Shown here: in pieces, positions 1 through 8,329 of the stretch
How positions within the stretch are numbered: position 1 is the first letter of the stretch
Layout of the letters: every line of letters begins with the position of its first letter
Source: Arthrobacter sp. zg-Y1110
GTDB taxonomy: Bacteria > Actinomycetota > Actinomycetes > Actinomycetales > Micrococcaceae
Direction: 5' to 3'
DNA length: 64,000 nt
Assembly (NCBI RefSeq): GCF_025244865.1
Contig: NZ_CP104272.1
Coordinates: 1,054,001-1,118,000, forward strand
Translations under genes and position numbers: made by a program
Notes under the pieces: model-generated
The model's database searches: none
What the model saw: only the letters and a program-made list of their open reading frames with translations
Told to the model about the DNA's origin: nothing

Positions 1-1155
1 AGCTACTCGGGCCCGGGAGACGTGACAGCCGGACTGACAGCGGTGGACATCAACCTCGGCGGCAACCGTGCCTCGAGCAGCGGCTGCGAGCCGGAGGATT
101 TCGCCGGGTTCCCCGCCGGGAACGTCGCCTTGATGCAGCGCGGCACATGCAGTTTCGAAATCAAGGTGGACAACGCCGCAGCAGCCGGGGCATCCGCTGC
201 GGTCATCTTCAACCAGGGCACCAATGTGGCGGGGGATGACCGCACGGGCCTGCTCAACGGCACGCTGGGCACCGAGCTTTCCCCGATTCCCGCCGTCGGT
301 ACAACATTTGCCCTCGGTGAGGCCCTGGCAGGCACTCCGGGCGTTGTTGTGCGGGTCTCGGTGGAATCCGGGGTGCGCACCATCAACTCCTTCAACATCC
401 TCGCGGATACCCCCACCGGGGACGCGGACCGTACCGTGGTGGTGGGAGCACACCTGGACTCGGTCCCGGAGGGGCCTGGCATCAATGACAACGGCAGCGG
501 TTCGGCAGCAACCTTGGAAACAGCCGTCCAGCTCGCCAAAACCAAGACGAAGGGCGGATTGGAGAACCGCGTCCGGTTCGCGTTCTGGGGCGGGGAAGAA
601 GACGGGCTCGTAGGCTCGCGGCACTACGTCTCCACCTTGGACGAAGCCGGGCTGGCCGGAACGCTGCTGAACCTGAACTTCGACATGGTGGGTTCCCCGA
701 ACTTCGCCCGGTTTATCTACGACGGCGACGGCGACGCCTTCGGCCGGACAGGGCCCGCCGGGTCCGACGTCATTGAGGGGGTCTTCGAGGAGTACTTCGC
801 CTCCCAGGGCCTGACCACGGCACCCACCGAGTTCAGCGGCCGTTCCGACTATGCCGGGTTCATCGAAAGGAACATTCCGGCGGGAGGGTTGTTCACGGGT
901 GCCGAAGGCCTGAAGACACCGGAGGAAGCTGCACTGTTCGGCGGGGTGGCGGGTGAGCCGTACGACGCCTGCTACCACGCCGATTGCGACGACATCAACA
1001 ACGTGAACCGCACTGTTCTCGACCAGATGTCGGACGCCGTGGCCCACGCCGTGGTCACCTTTGCCCTCACGGAGGAGGAGCTGCGCGGCGGCGGCCAGGG
1101 TGCCCGGTCCGTCCCGGCCGAATACGACTACCGCGGACACCTGCTGCGGAAGTAG
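1..1155 (+). CDS. M28 family metallopeptidase with PA domain (5' end cut by window)
   Basis: The reading frame is open from base 1, so the start and any signal peptide lie upstream of the window; 384 residues are visible. The first ~120 residues resemble a protease-associated (PA) domain (NVALMQRGTCSFEIKV). They are followed by an M28 zinc aminopeptidase domain with the family's metal-binding pattern: GAHLDSV (His, Asp) near residue 150, GINDNGSGSA, FWGGEEDGLVGS (Glu-Glu), NFDMVGS (Asp), and a late His in CYHADCDD. Members of this family are exported and remove N-terminal amino acids from peptides. The start of the protein cannot be judged. A strong hairpin follows the stop, so this is the last gene of its unit. 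Confidence in the family is high; the substrate is unknown. Confidence 0.9.
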   Translation, partial: SYSGPGDVTAGLTAVDINLGGNRASSSGCEPEDFAGFPAGNVALMQRGTCSFEIKVDNAAAAGASAAVIFNQGTNVAGDDRTGLLNGTLGTELSPIPAVGTTFALGEALAGTPGVVVRVSVESGVRTINSFNILADTPTGDADRTVVVGAHLDSVPEGPGINDNGSGSAATLETAVQLAKTKTKGGLENRVRFAFWGGEEDGLVGSRHYVSTLDEAGLAGTLLNLNFDMVGSPNFARFIYDGDGDAFGRTGPAGSDVIEGVFEEYFASQGLTTAPTEFSGRSDYAGFIERNIPAGGLFTGAEGLKTPEEAALFGGVAGEPYDACYHADCDDINNVNRTVLDQMSDAVAHAVVTFALTEEELRGGGQGARSVPAEYDYRGHLLRK

Positions 1156-1203
1156 GAGGCTTAATATCCAGCGTCACCGCCCGGGCGGATACCCGGTACG
1201 GGA

Positions 1204-1236
1204 GCGGGAGTCCGGTGTAACGGACTCCCGCTTCCT
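1204..1236 (+). terminator. Rho-independent-type hairpin after the M28 peptidase
   Basis: A perfect 11-bp stem (GCGGGAGTCCG / CGGACTCCCGC, 1204-1214 with 1221-1231) closes a 6-nt loop and is followed by a short pyrimidine-rich stretch (TTCCTTAT). It lies 49 nt after the peptidase stop and upstream of mfd, separating the two transcription units. Confidence 0.7.
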
Positions 1237-1364
1237 TATGTTTTCCGCTCTCAGCGCGAGCGCCGGACCGGCGCCCCGGCAGCAGGTAATGTGGAAGAAA
1301 ACCCCGGGGTTCCGTTTGTGGACTTCGGGTATTTGCGTTGCCGTCATGAAGGAGAAAACACCCC

Positions 1365-4300
1365 ATGAGCCTGAACGGACTGCGTGCCGCCCTCGCTGAG
1401 GACCCCTCGTACGCAAGGGTGCGGACTCTTTCCTCCCGGCCGCCCGCAGGCCGCAGCGAAGACCTGCAGATCGGGGCTCCGCAGGGCATGCGCGCCGCCC
1501 TGCTGGCCGAAGTCGTGGACGGCCTGGCCTCGGCCGGTACCGGTGACGGCGTTCCGCCGGTGGTGCTGGCCGTGACGGCGACGGGACGCGAGGCGGAGGA
1601 CCTGGCAGCCGCGCTGCGCAGCTATCTTCCCCTGGCCGGCATTGAAGAGTTCCCCAGCTGGGAGACCCTGCCGCACGAGCGGCTGTCCCCGCGCTCGGAT
1701 ACCGTCGGACGGCGCCTGTCGGTGCTCCGCCGGCTGGCGCACCCGGAAACCGCCCCCGTGCAGATTGTGGTTGCCCCGGTGCGCGCCGTGCTCCAGCCGC
1801 TGGTGGCCGGACTGGGCGAACTCAAGCCGGTGGCGCTGAAGGTCGGCCAGGAACAGCCCTTCGACTCCGTGGTGCAGGCACTGGCGGAAGCTGCCTATGC
1901 GCGGGTGGATATGGTCTCCCACCGCGGCGAATTCGCCGTTCGCGGCGGCATCCTGGACGTCTTCCCGCCCACCGAGGACCACCCCATCCGCATCGACTTC
2001 TTCGGCGACGAAGTGGATTCCATGCGCTGGTTCGCGGTCGCTGACCAGCGGACCCTTACCGGGGAGCACATCACCCACCCCTCGGAGCTCTACGCCCCGC
2101 CGTGCCGCGAAATCCTGATCACGCCGTCGGTCATGAGCCGCGCCGCCAAGCTCAAGGACCAGATGCCGGCCGCCTCGGACATGCTGGAAAAGATCGCCGG
2201 CGGTATTGCCGTGGAAGGCATGGAATCCCTCGCTCCGGTACTGGTGGACTCCATGGTCCCGCTGATGGGGGAGCTGCCCCGGGGATCCATTGCCGTGGTC
2301 ATCGAACCGGAAAAGGTCCGGGCCCGCGCCCACGACCTGGCCGCCACCAATGAGGAGTTCCTGGCCGCGGCCTGGGCCACGGCGTCCGACGGCGGTGCGG
2401 CACCCCTGGATCTTTCCGCCGGGCTGGCCTCGGACCTGGACGCTGCAAGCTTCCGTTCCCTGACCGATACGCGCACTGCCGCGCATGCCAATGACGTGGC
2501 CTGGTGGTCCATCACGTCCTTCAACCCCGACGACGAAACCGTCCTGGACATCGACACCCTGACCATCAATGCCCGCGAACCGCGCGGCTACCGGGGCGAC
2601 GTAGCGGAAATGATGGAGTTCATCGGCGGCCGCGTCCGGGACGCCTGGCGTGTGGTGGTGGTGACGGAGGGACCGGGCCCGGCCTCCCGCCTGGCCGAAC
2701 TGTTCCGGGAGAACGACATTCCGGCAGCGCTGGTGGAATCCGTGGACGAGGAACCGCGCCCCGGCGTCATCGCCATCACCACGGCCAGCGCCGGCCGCGG
2801 GTATGTCTTTGACACCCTCAAGACCGGCCTGCTGACCGAGGCGGACCTGCTCGGCCGCGCCAGTACCTACTCCACCCGCGACATGCGCAAGATGCCCTCC
2901 AAACGGCGCAACGCCGTCGATCCGCTGCAGCTGCAGGAGGGCGACTTCGTGGTGCACGAGCAGCACGGCGTGGGCAAGTTCATTGAACTGATCCAGCGTG
3001 CCACCGGTGCCGGCACCAACAAGACAGTGCGCGAGTACATGGTGCTTGAATACGCGTCCTCCAAGCGCGGAGCGCCGGGGGACCGGCTGTTCGTCCCCAC
3101 CGACCAGCTGGACCAGATCACCCGGTACGTGGGCGGTGAAACCCCTGTCCTGTCCAAGATGGGCGGATCCGACTGGGCCAAGACCAAGAGCCGGGCGCGC
3201 AAGGCCGTCAAGGAGATCGCGGGAGAGCTGATCCGGCTCTACTCCGCCCGGATGGCGTCCAAGGGCCACGCCTTCGGCCCGGACACCCCGTGGCAGCGTG
3301 AACTTGAGGAAGCGTTCCCCTATGTCGAGACCCCGGATCAGCTGACCACTATCAACGAGGTCAAGGCAGACATGGAGCGCGAAATCCCCATGGACCGCCT
3401 GGTCTCCGGCGACGTGGGTTACGGCAAGACCGAGATTGCGGTCCGTGCAGCGTTCAAGGCCGTGCAGGACGGCAAGCAGGTGGCCGTGCTGGTGCCCACC
3501 ACGCTGCTGGCCCAGCAGCATATGGAGACCTTTGCCGAGCGGTTCTCCGGCTTCCCGGTCCGGGTGGATTCGCTCTCGCGCTTCCAGACCGCCAAGCAGG
3601 CCAAGGGAACTATCGAGGACGTCAAGACCGGCGCAGTGGACGTGGTCATCGGCACCCACCGCCTGTTGTCACAGGAAGTGCAGTTCAAGGACCTGGGCCT
3701 GGTGATCGTGGATGAGGAGCAGCGCTTCGGCGTCGAACACAAGGAAGCGCTGAAGAAGATGCGCACCAACGTGGACGTGCTGGCCATGAGCGCCACCCCG
3801 ATTCCACGCACCCTGGAAATGTCGCTGACCGGCATCCGCGAGACCTCCACACTGGCCACCCCGCCGGAGGAACGGCACCCCGTACTCACCTATGTGGGCC
3901 CGTACACGGACAAGCAGGCCTCTGCCGCCATCCGCCGCGAGCTCATGCGCGAGGGCCAGGTCTTCTTTGTCCACAACCGGGTGTCCACGATTGACCGGAC
4001 GGCCGCGCATCTGCGGGAACTGGTGCCGGAGGCGCGGATCGCCGTGGCGCACGGCCAGATGAGTGAGTCCAAGCTCGAGCAGATCATTGTGGATTTCTGG
4101 GAGAAGCGCTTCGACGTGCTGGTGTGCACCACGATCATCGAAACGGGCCTGGACATCTCCAATGCCAACACCCTGATCGTGGACCGTGCGGACCACTTCG
4201 GCCTCTCCCAGCTGCACCAGCTGCGCGGCCGGGTAGGGCGCGGCCGGGAGCGGGCCTACGCATACTTCCTGTACCCGTCGGAAAAGCCGCTGGGCGAGGT

Positions 4301-4964
4301 GGCACTGGAGCGGCTGAAGGCCGTGGCCACGCACAACGAGCTGGGTGCGGGCATGCAGCTGGCCATGAAGGACCTGGAGATCCGCGGTGCCGGCAACCTG
4401 CTGGGCGGGGAACAGTCCGGCCATATTGCCGGCGTCGGCTTTGACCTGTACATCCGGCTGGTGGGCGAAGCCGTGGCCGATTACCGGGGTGAGGCCGAGG
4501 AGAAGGCAGCCGAAATGAAGATCGAGCTGCCGGTCAACGCCCATCTCCCGCATGACTACGTTCCGGGGGAGAGGCTGCGGCTGGAGGCCTACCGCAAGCT
4601 GGCATCCGCGCTCACCAATGAGGCGATCGACGAAGTGCTGGCCGAACTGGTGGACCGTTACGGCGAGCCCCCGCAGGAAGTGAAGAACCTGATCGATGTT
4701 GCCCGCTTCCGGGTGGATGCACGCGCCGCCGGGCTGACCGACGTCGCGCTGCAGGGCAACTTCATCAAGTTCGCACCGGCGGACCTGCCCGAATCGCGGA
4801 CCATGCGGCTGCAGCGTATGTATCCCGGGGCGCTCGTGAAGCCTGCGCTGAACGCGGTGCTGGTACCTAAGCCGAAGACTGCCAGGATAGGCGGAAGGGA
4901 TCTGGTGGACGCCGAAATCCTGGCCTGGGCCAAGCAGGTGCTCGACGCCGTGTTCAAGGAGTGA
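1365..4964 (+). CDS. mfd: Transcription-repair coupling factor Mfd
   Basis: A 1199-aa protein of full family length. Mfd removes RNA polymerase stalled at DNA lesions and recruits UvrA for nucleotide excision repair. Visible parts in order: a UvrB-like N-terminal region; a CarD-like RNA-polymerase interaction domain starting around residue 522 (GDFVVHEQHGVGKF); a superfamily-2 translocase with Walker A GDVGYGKTE near residue 683, a DEEQ box (VDEEQRFGVEHK) near 781, and the helicase motif SATPIPRTL; then the QLHQLRGRVGRG motif of the RecG/Mfd translocation module; and a C-terminal TRCF domain. The ATG at 1365 is preceded by AAGGAG. The gene follows a terminator and ends 8 bp before a convergent small gene. 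It looks intact and ordinary. Confidence 0.98.
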   Translation: MSLNGLRAALAEDPSYARVRTLSSRPPAGRSEDLQIGAPQGMRAALLAEVVDGLASAGTGDGVPPVVLAVTATGREAEDLAAALRSYLPLAGIEEFPSWETLPHERLSPRSDTVGRRLSVLRRLAHPETAPVQIVVAPVRAVLQPLVAGLGELKPVALKVGQEQPFDSVVQALAEAAYARVDMVSHRGEFAVRGGILDVFPPTEDHPIRIDFFGDEVDSMRWFAVADQRTLTGEHITHPSELYAPPCREILITPSVMSRAAKLKDQMPAASDMLEKIAGGIAVEGMESLAPVLVDSMVPLMGELPRGSIAVVIEPEKVRARAHDLAATNEEFLAAAWATASDGGAAPLDLSAGLASDLDAASFRSLTDTRTAAHANDVAWWSITSFNPDDETVLDIDTLTINAREPRGYRGDVAEMMEFIGGRVRDAWRVVVVTEGPGPASRLAELFRENDIPAALVESVDEEPRPGVIAITTASAGRGYVFDTLKTGLLTEADLLGRASTYSTRDMRKMPSKRRNAVDPLQLQEGDFVVHEQHGVGKFIELIQRATGAGTNKTVREYMVLEYASSKRGAPGDRLFVPTDQLDQITRYVGGETPVLSKMGGSDWAKTKSRARKAVKEIAGELIRLYSARMASKGHAFGPDTPWQRELEEAFPYVETPDQLTTINEVKADMEREIPMDRLVSGDVGYGKTEIAVRAAFKAVQDGKQVAVLVPTTLLAQQHMETFAERFSGFPVRVDSLSRFQTAKQAKGTIEDVKTGAVDVVIGTHRLLSQEVQFKDLGLVIVDEEQRFGVEHKEALKKMRTNVDVLAMSATPIPRTLEMSLTGIRETSTLATPPEERHPVLTYVGPYTDKQASAAIRRELMREGQVFFVHNRVSTIDRTAAHLRELVPEARIAVAHGQMSESKLEQIIVDFWEKRFDVLVCTTIIETGLDISNANTLIVDRADHFGLSQLHQLRGRVGRGRERAYAYFLYPSEKPLGEVALERLKAVATHNELGAGMQLAMKDLEIRGAGNLLGGEQSGHIAGVGFDLYIRLVGEAVADYRGEAEEKAAEMKIELPVNAHLPHDYVPGERLRLEAYRKLASALTNEAIDEVLAELVDRYGEPPQEVKNLIDVARFRVDARAAGLTDVALQGNFIKFAPADLPESRTMRLQRMYPGALVKPALNAVLVPKPKTARIGGRDLVDAEILAWAKQVLDAVFKE

Positions 4965-4972
4965 GCCGGAGG

Positions 4973-5110
4973 CTAGCCCGTCACCGCAATGACGAAGACA
5001 GCGGCGGCGGCCACTACGCAGGAGGCCAGTACCGAGTAACCGACGAGGACGATGCGCTGCTGCAGGGCCCGGTTGCGGCGCCACTGTCTGCGGGTCATGG
5101 TGGTAGTCAT
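4973..5110 (-). CDS. Small single-pass membrane protein, 45 aa
   Basis: An ATG-initiated frame reads MTTTMTRRQWRRNRALQQ, then a hydrophobic helix (VLVGYSVLASCVVAAAAVFV) and ends shortly after. The pattern is a basic cytoplasmic N-terminus followed by one membrane segment. No ribosome binding site is present. Instead a TAGATT -10 box lies 6 nt before the ATG, which fits a leaderless transcript. The gene is convergent with mfd (8-bp gap). I do not recognise a family and assign no function. The charge/hydrophobicity layout and the well-placed -10 box argue for a real gene; the short length limits confidence. Confidence 0.55.
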   Translation of the reverse strand: MTTTMTRRQWRRNRALQQRIVLVGYSVLASCVVAAAAVFVIAVTG

Positions 5111-5116
5111 AAATCG

Positions 5117-5122
5117 AATCTA
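5117..5122 (-). promoter_or_regulatory. -10 box (TAGATT) for leaderless small membrane gene
   Basis: On the minus strand TAGATT is followed by exactly six bases and then the ATG of the 45-aa gene, so transcription would start at or next to the start codon. The -35 region is weak (TTAGCT about 18 nt upstream). Confidence 0.4.
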
Positions 5123-5186
5123 GGGACGGCGGGGCACGGCAGCTAAGAGTAGGACACACCTGCTTACCCCCGGCGAATACTCAGTT

Positions 5187-5232
5187 AAACAGTGATGCAC
5201 CCCAGCCCGCGGACTGGGGTGCATCACTGTTT
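5187..5232 (-). terminator. Strong intrinsic terminator after the deoC unit
   Basis: A perfect 19-bp inverted repeat (5187-5205 with 5214-5232) has an 8-nt loop. The stem begins with AAAC and ends with GTTT, giving a T-rich exit on either strand. It lies 11 nt past the stop of the 83-aa minus-strand gene and ends the deoC unit; it would also block read-through towards mfd. Confidence 0.8.
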
Positions 5233-5243
5233 ACGCAGGAAGA

Positions 5244-5495
5244 CTACTCGTTGTGCGAGTAACCCTTGGCCAACTCCGTGGTGGTGTCGGAACGGCCGAT
5301 GCTGAACGCAACGAGGTACATGCCGGTCGCGGCGACCAGCAGAATGGCCATCGGCCACACGTTGTCCAGAGTCAGCCAGTTCACCGCGTAGATGGCGCCC
5401 AGGAAGATGGCGAACATCACGGCAAAGATGAGGATGTTGCTGACCAGATGGCCCTCGCCCGAGTGTGAAGGCTGCTTTGACCGTGTTCCAACCAT
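5244..5495 (-). CDS. Small membrane protein with two transmembrane segments, 83 aa
   Basis: After a polar ~17-residue N-terminus there are two hydrophobic segments (around residues 18-40, ILIFAVMFAIFLGAIYAVNW, and 47-67, WPMAILLVAATGMYLVAFSI), then a polar tail ending in SHNE. The ATG is preceded by GGAGAA at good spacing. The gene lies 39 nt after the deoC stop on the same strand and is followed by a strong terminator, so it is probably co-transcribed with deoC. No enzyme motif is visible; the function is unknown. Confidence 0.8.
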   Translation of the reverse strand: MVGTRSKQPSHSGEGHLVSNILIFAVMFAIFLGAIYAVNWLTLDNVWPMAILLVAATGMYLVAFSIGRSDTTTELAKGYSHNE

Positions 5496-5534
5496 GAAGT
5501 TCTCCGTTTCAAAAAGTGTCAGTAGCTATGCCGG

Positions 5535-6209
5535 TCAGTAGTCCGACGTGGCTTTGCTTCCATTAACAATAGCGATTCCGGAGCTCGCTCCGATACGCGT
5601 GGCCCCGGCGTCGATCATTGCCTGCGCATCTTCGAGCGAACGGACGCCGCCGGAAGCCTTGACTCCGAGGTCCGGACCGACCGTCCGGCGCATCAGGGCA
5701 ACGTCTTCGGCAGTGGCTCCGCCGCCGTTGAAACCGGTGGAGGTCTTCACGAAGTCGGCTCCGGCTTCGACGGAAGCTTCGCAGGCCAGGACCTTCTGCT
5801 CATCGTTGAGCAGGGAGGTTTCGATGATGACCTTGAGGATGCCGCCGGCAGCATGCACGGCATCGGCTACGGCTGCAATGTCGCGGACCAGGGCGGCGCG
5901 GTCTCCGCGCCGGGCTGCGGCGATGTCGATGACCATGTCAATCTCATCTGCGCCGTCCTGAAGCGCGCCCTGGGCTTCAAAGACCTTCACCTCGGTGGTG
6001 GTGGCTCCCAGCGGGAAGCCGATGACCGAGCAGGTGAGCACTCCGCTGCCCTTCAGTGCGTTGCGGACGGTGCCGACCCAGATCGGGTTCACGCAGACGG
6101 ACTTGAACTGGTACTCAGCGGCTTCGGAGCAGACCCGGAGGATGTCGTCGCGGCTGGCCTCGGGTTTGAGGAGCGTGTGATCAATATACGAGGCAATGGG
6201 TGTAGACAT
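5535..6209 (-). CDS. deoC: Deoxyribose-phosphate aldolase
   Basis: A 224-aa protein of typical DeoC length. DeoC cleaves 2-deoxyribose-5-phosphate to glyceraldehyde-3-phosphate and acetaldehyde in deoxynucleoside catabolism (cytosolic TIM barrel). Visible signatures are [11 protein letters not shown] at the N-terminus, EIDMVIDI, the Schiff-base lysine segment FVKTSTGFN near residue 155, and VKASGGVRS near residue 185. The ATG at 6209 has no strong ribosome site; a CAAGAT hexamer lies 7 nt upstream, so a leaderless start is possible. It pairs functionally with the purine-nucleoside phosphorylase and phosphosugar mutase genes found 4-7 kb away. Confidence 0.97.
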   Translation of the reverse strand: MSTPIASYIDHTLLKPEASRDDILRVCSEAAEYQFKSVCVNPIWVGTVRNALKGSGVLTCSVIGFPLGATTTEVKVFEAQGALQDGADEIDMVIDIAAARRGDRAALVRDIAAVADAVHAAGGILKVIIETSLLNDEQKVLACEASVEAGADFVKTSTGFNGGGATAEDVALMRRTVGPDLGVKASGGVRSLEDAQAMIDAGATRIGASSGIAIVNGSKATSDY

Positions 6210-6302
6210 GGGATCTATCTTGCCATAGGGCAGTGGTGCCGCGTGGTTGAGATCACGGTGGCGGCAGAGGGTGCGGGGCGTGGGGTGCGGGGTGCGAAAG
6301 CA

Positions 6303-6348
6303 TGGAAAGAAAATCGGCCGGGTCCCGCAATGCGGAGCCCGGCCGATT
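6303..6348 (-). terminator. Intrinsic terminator of the 47-aa secreted peptide gene
   Basis: The arms AATCGGCCGGG (6312-6322) and CCCGGCCGATT (6338-6348) form a perfect 11-bp stem, with an inner CCGCA/TGCGG stem. Read on the minus strand it is followed by TTTTCTTTCC, a U-rich exit. It lies 18 nt after the peptide stop codon. Confidence 0.8.
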
Positions 6349-6365
6349 CACTTATGTCAGAACAA

Positions 6366-6509
6366 TTATCCTACGGCCGGCCAGTTGCCAAACAGCTGCA
6401 CAGCATTCTTGCTGGCTCCAGCTACAGGAGCTGCGTCGGAATTCTGGGCCACGGCGCCCGCTCCGAAGATAAGGGCGGCCAGAAGTGCAGCTGCACCGAA
6501 TTTTTTCAT
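6366..6509 (-). CDS. Small secreted peptide precursor, 47 aa (candidate signalling peptide)
   Basis: The frame starts at ATG 6509 with a near-ideal ribosome site (CAAGGAG, 6 nt before the ATG) and stops at 6366. The product has a classic export signal: MKKF, a hydrophobic core (AAALLAALIFGAGAV) and a likely signal-peptidase site AVA-Q near residue 21. This leaves a ~26-residue mature peptide ending QLFGNWPAVG. It has its own TATACT -10 box and its own terminator, so it is a complete single-gene unit. It is divergent from a TPR protein gene. Peptide precursor plus TPR protein is the arrangement of RRNPP/Rap-Phr quorum sensing in Firmicutes. A signalling role here is inference; it could also be an unrelated small exported peptide. 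Confidence 0.7.
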   Translation of the reverse strand: MKKFGAAALLAALIFGAGAVAQNSDAAPVAGASKNAVQLFGNWPAVG

Positions 6510-6547
6510 GTCGTGCTCCTTGAGAGAAAAGATGTGGTGGGGTGAAA

Positions 6548-6560
6548 CACCTGAAGTATA
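6548..6560 (-). promoter_or_regulatory. -10 box (TATACT) of the secreted peptide gene
   Basis: On the minus strand TATACT (6555-6560) matches the -10 consensus at five of six bases. It would start transcription near 6548, about 39 nt before the peptide ATG. No good -35 hexamer is seen, which suggests activator dependence or a different sigma factor. Confidence 0.5.
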
Positions 6561-6589
6561 GCTATGCTGAAGCTCTTATTGATATGCGA

Positions 6590-6620
6590 TTGACCATCTT
6601 TGGTGAATTCTGAGTAATTA
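6590..6620 (+). promoter_or_regulatory. Candidate promoter of the TPR / STAS-like / GGDEF-EAL operon
   Basis: TTGACC (6590-6595) is followed by AGTAAT after 17 nt or TAATTA after 19 nt. The predicted transcription start near 6625 lies downstream of the possible TTG start at 6621, which favours translation starting at 6666. The region is distinctly AT-richer than its surroundings. Confidence 0.4.
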
Positions 6621-6665
6621 TTGCAGAATGGCACCGGGCCTCTGTCGCTGGAAGGACCAGAATCC

Positions 6666-7745
6666 TTGGAAGATGAACAGGTGTATTTAGCCAACGAGTA
6701 CAAGGCGCAACAAGCTAGCCAGCGTCGTGACTACGGCAAAGCGGTCGAATATTCGGTGCTCGCGCGTGAAGCTGCACTTAAGGCCGGTGATACCTGGGGA
6801 TACTGTCGGTTGACGCTCAGCATCGCCCGGTACCAATACGACCTGGGGCTGATGGATGAGTGCATCCATACAATAAACGCGTTGACAGCTCATCCCGTCA
6901 TTGTTGACTACCCGGAAACCGCTGCCCGCGCCCGGGTGATCCTCTCCGAAGCCTTGCGGAACAAGGGGGCAAGCGACCGTGCGCTGGTTGCGACAGAAGA
7001 GGCGATAAGTATCGTTCCAGATCGTTCCAAGGAATTGCGTACCGCTCTTCAACATTCCATGGTGGCAACCCTGGCGGAAGAGGGGGAGGTGGAGGCTGCG
7101 TGGCAGGAAGCCATGGTGCTGGACTCCCTCGTCGGTCCTGAAGCAGGCGCAAGGGCTAGCGGTATGGCCTACTGGACGATTGGAAATTCGGCGTTTATGT
7201 CCGGACGTATCGAGGAAGGGCTCCGGTTCCACCGGAAGGCAGCAACGGCCCTGACCCCGTTGGGGGACGTCAACCTATGGGCGCTGTTTAATAAGGCTTC
7301 GGCAAACCTGCGGATGGATGCAGGGGTAGTGCAGCCGGAGACCCTCGAATGCATTGAACGGGCGGAAGTAGCCATTTCGGTTTCCGAAGGCAACCTGGCC
7401 GACCGGCTGGAGATCCTTTTATCACGCGCCCACTGGGAACACTTGGCCGGAAATAACGGGGTAGCCGAACAAAAGCTCCGGGACGTGGCCACCAAGGCAG
7501 AAGAACTGTTCCCCTATACCCGGGCGCAGGCGCTGATGGTTTTGGCAAGATGCCTGTTCGACCTTGGGCGGGCTGGGGAGGCATTGGACGCGGCGCGGGA
7601 AGGTGAACAGCTATTCGACGGTTTAGGGGCGCCGGTCCAAGCGGAAAGGGCCCGGGAGATTATCAGGACCATCCTCCGAAATGACTCCATCGCCCAAACA
7701 GCTGAACACGAAACGAAAAGTCAGGCCGAGAAACTCGATATTTGA
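6666..7745 (+). CDS. TPR-repeat protein, candidate peptide receptor or scaffold
   Basis: About 359 aa, almost entirely helical with tandem tetratricopeptide-like units, e.g. KAVEYSVLAREAALKAGD, then GEVEAAWQEAMVLDSL, RIEEGLRFHRKAATAL and GRAGEALDAAREGEQLFDGL. No DNA-binding, kinase or enzyme domain and no signal peptide is visible, so it should act in the cytosol through protein or peptide binding. I chose TTG 6666 because GGAAGGA ends 9 nt before it and the candidate promoter would start near 6625. The frame also allows TTG 6621 (15 residues longer). The gene heads an operon with a STAS-like protein and a GGDEF-EAL enzyme and is divergent from the 47-aa secreted peptide gene. A role sensing that peptide is inference from layout. 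Confidence 0.8.
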   Translation: MEDEQVYLANEYKAQQASQRRDYGKAVEYSVLAREAALKAGDTWGYCRLTLSIARYQYDLGLMDECIHTINALTAHPVIVDYPETAARARVILSEALRNKGASDRALVATEEAISIVPDRSKELRTALQHSMVATLAEEGEVEAAWQEAMVLDSLVGPEAGARASGMAYWTIGNSAFMSGRIEEGLRFHRKAATALTPLGDVNLWALFNKASANLRMDAGVVQPETLECIERAEVAISVSEGNLADRLEILLSRAHWEHLAGNNGVAEQKLRDVATKAEELFPYTRAQALMVLARCLFDLGRAGEALDAAREGEQLFDGLGAPVQAERAREIIRTILRNDSIAQTAEHETKSQAEKLDI

Positions 7746-7867
7746 GAATCGAAGGCGCACAATACAAACACCGTCTTTCGACTTACCGGCGGCAATCACG
7801 GACGAGCCGTTCCAAATCGGCGAGGGAATCCGCTGCATTTGATCCTGCGCAGCGACTTGGGGGAAGC

Positions 7868-8329
7868 ATGGCTAGAAGCGATAGATTGCAGTACGCAGGG
7901 ACGCGCCCCCATGACGGGCCGCAGAACCCACCGGAAGGCAAGGGCGCGGTAACCGGGGATGAAAGGATTTCCCCCGGGAACATCTCGGTCGAATTCGCCG
8001 ATGAGGGCCATTTGGTGCTGGTCCTGCCGCCAGGTGAAGTGATCACCGGGACGATGGCCCTGCTGGCGGCAGAGAAGATCCGGGCCTTCGCGGGAGCCAG
8101 CACCCTGCCTCTGCTCCTGGTCCTGACCGGGGTGGATTCAGTCTCCCGAAGCGCCCGCGACGTTTTCAGTGCGGCACGGTCGCTCTCGGCGGTTGCCGTC
8201 ATGGGTGTCTCGCCGGTGGACCGCGTTATTGCTAATTTTCTGTTGGGAGGCGAAGTGCAGCCGTGCCCCACCCGCTACTTCTCGAGCGAGCCTGACGCGC
8301 TTGGCTGGCTGAAACGATTTGCGGTATGA
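7868..8329 (+). CDS. STAS/SpoIIAA-like small protein, 153 aa
   Basis: After a disordered, charged ~40-residue N-terminus comes a compact alpha/beta domain (ISVEFADEGHLVLVL ... LPLLLVLTGVDSVSRSARDV ... AVAVMGVSPVDRVIANFLL). Its alternating strands and helices, with a Ser-Arg-Ser-Ala helix start after a hydrophobic strand, resemble STAS (anti-sigma antagonist) or related domains found beside c-di-GMP enzymes in Arthrobacter; the family call is tentative. ATG 7868 was chosen because GGGGGAA lies just upstream; an earlier in-frame TTG (7742) has no ribosome site. Its stop overlaps the start of the GGDEF-EAL gene by 4 bp, so the two are translationally coupled and may interact. Confidence 0.75.
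   Translation: MARSDRLQYAGTRPHDGPQNPPEGKGAVTGDERISPGNISVEFADEGHLVLVLPPGEVITGTMALLAAEKIRAFAGASTLPLLLVLTGVDSVSRSARDVFSAARSLSAVAVMGVSPVDRVIANFLLGGEVQPCPTRYFSSEPDALGWLKRFAV

Noticed and set aside
1344-3659. Long minus-strand open frame (771 codons) opposite mfd
   Set aside because: It is the antisense shadow of mfd, His/Gly/Arg-rich with no domain; mfd is unambiguous.
6621-6665. TTG 6621 as start of the TPR gene
   Set aside because: It lies at or before the expected transcription start and lacks a ribosome site; TTG 6666 has GGAAGGA at the right distance.
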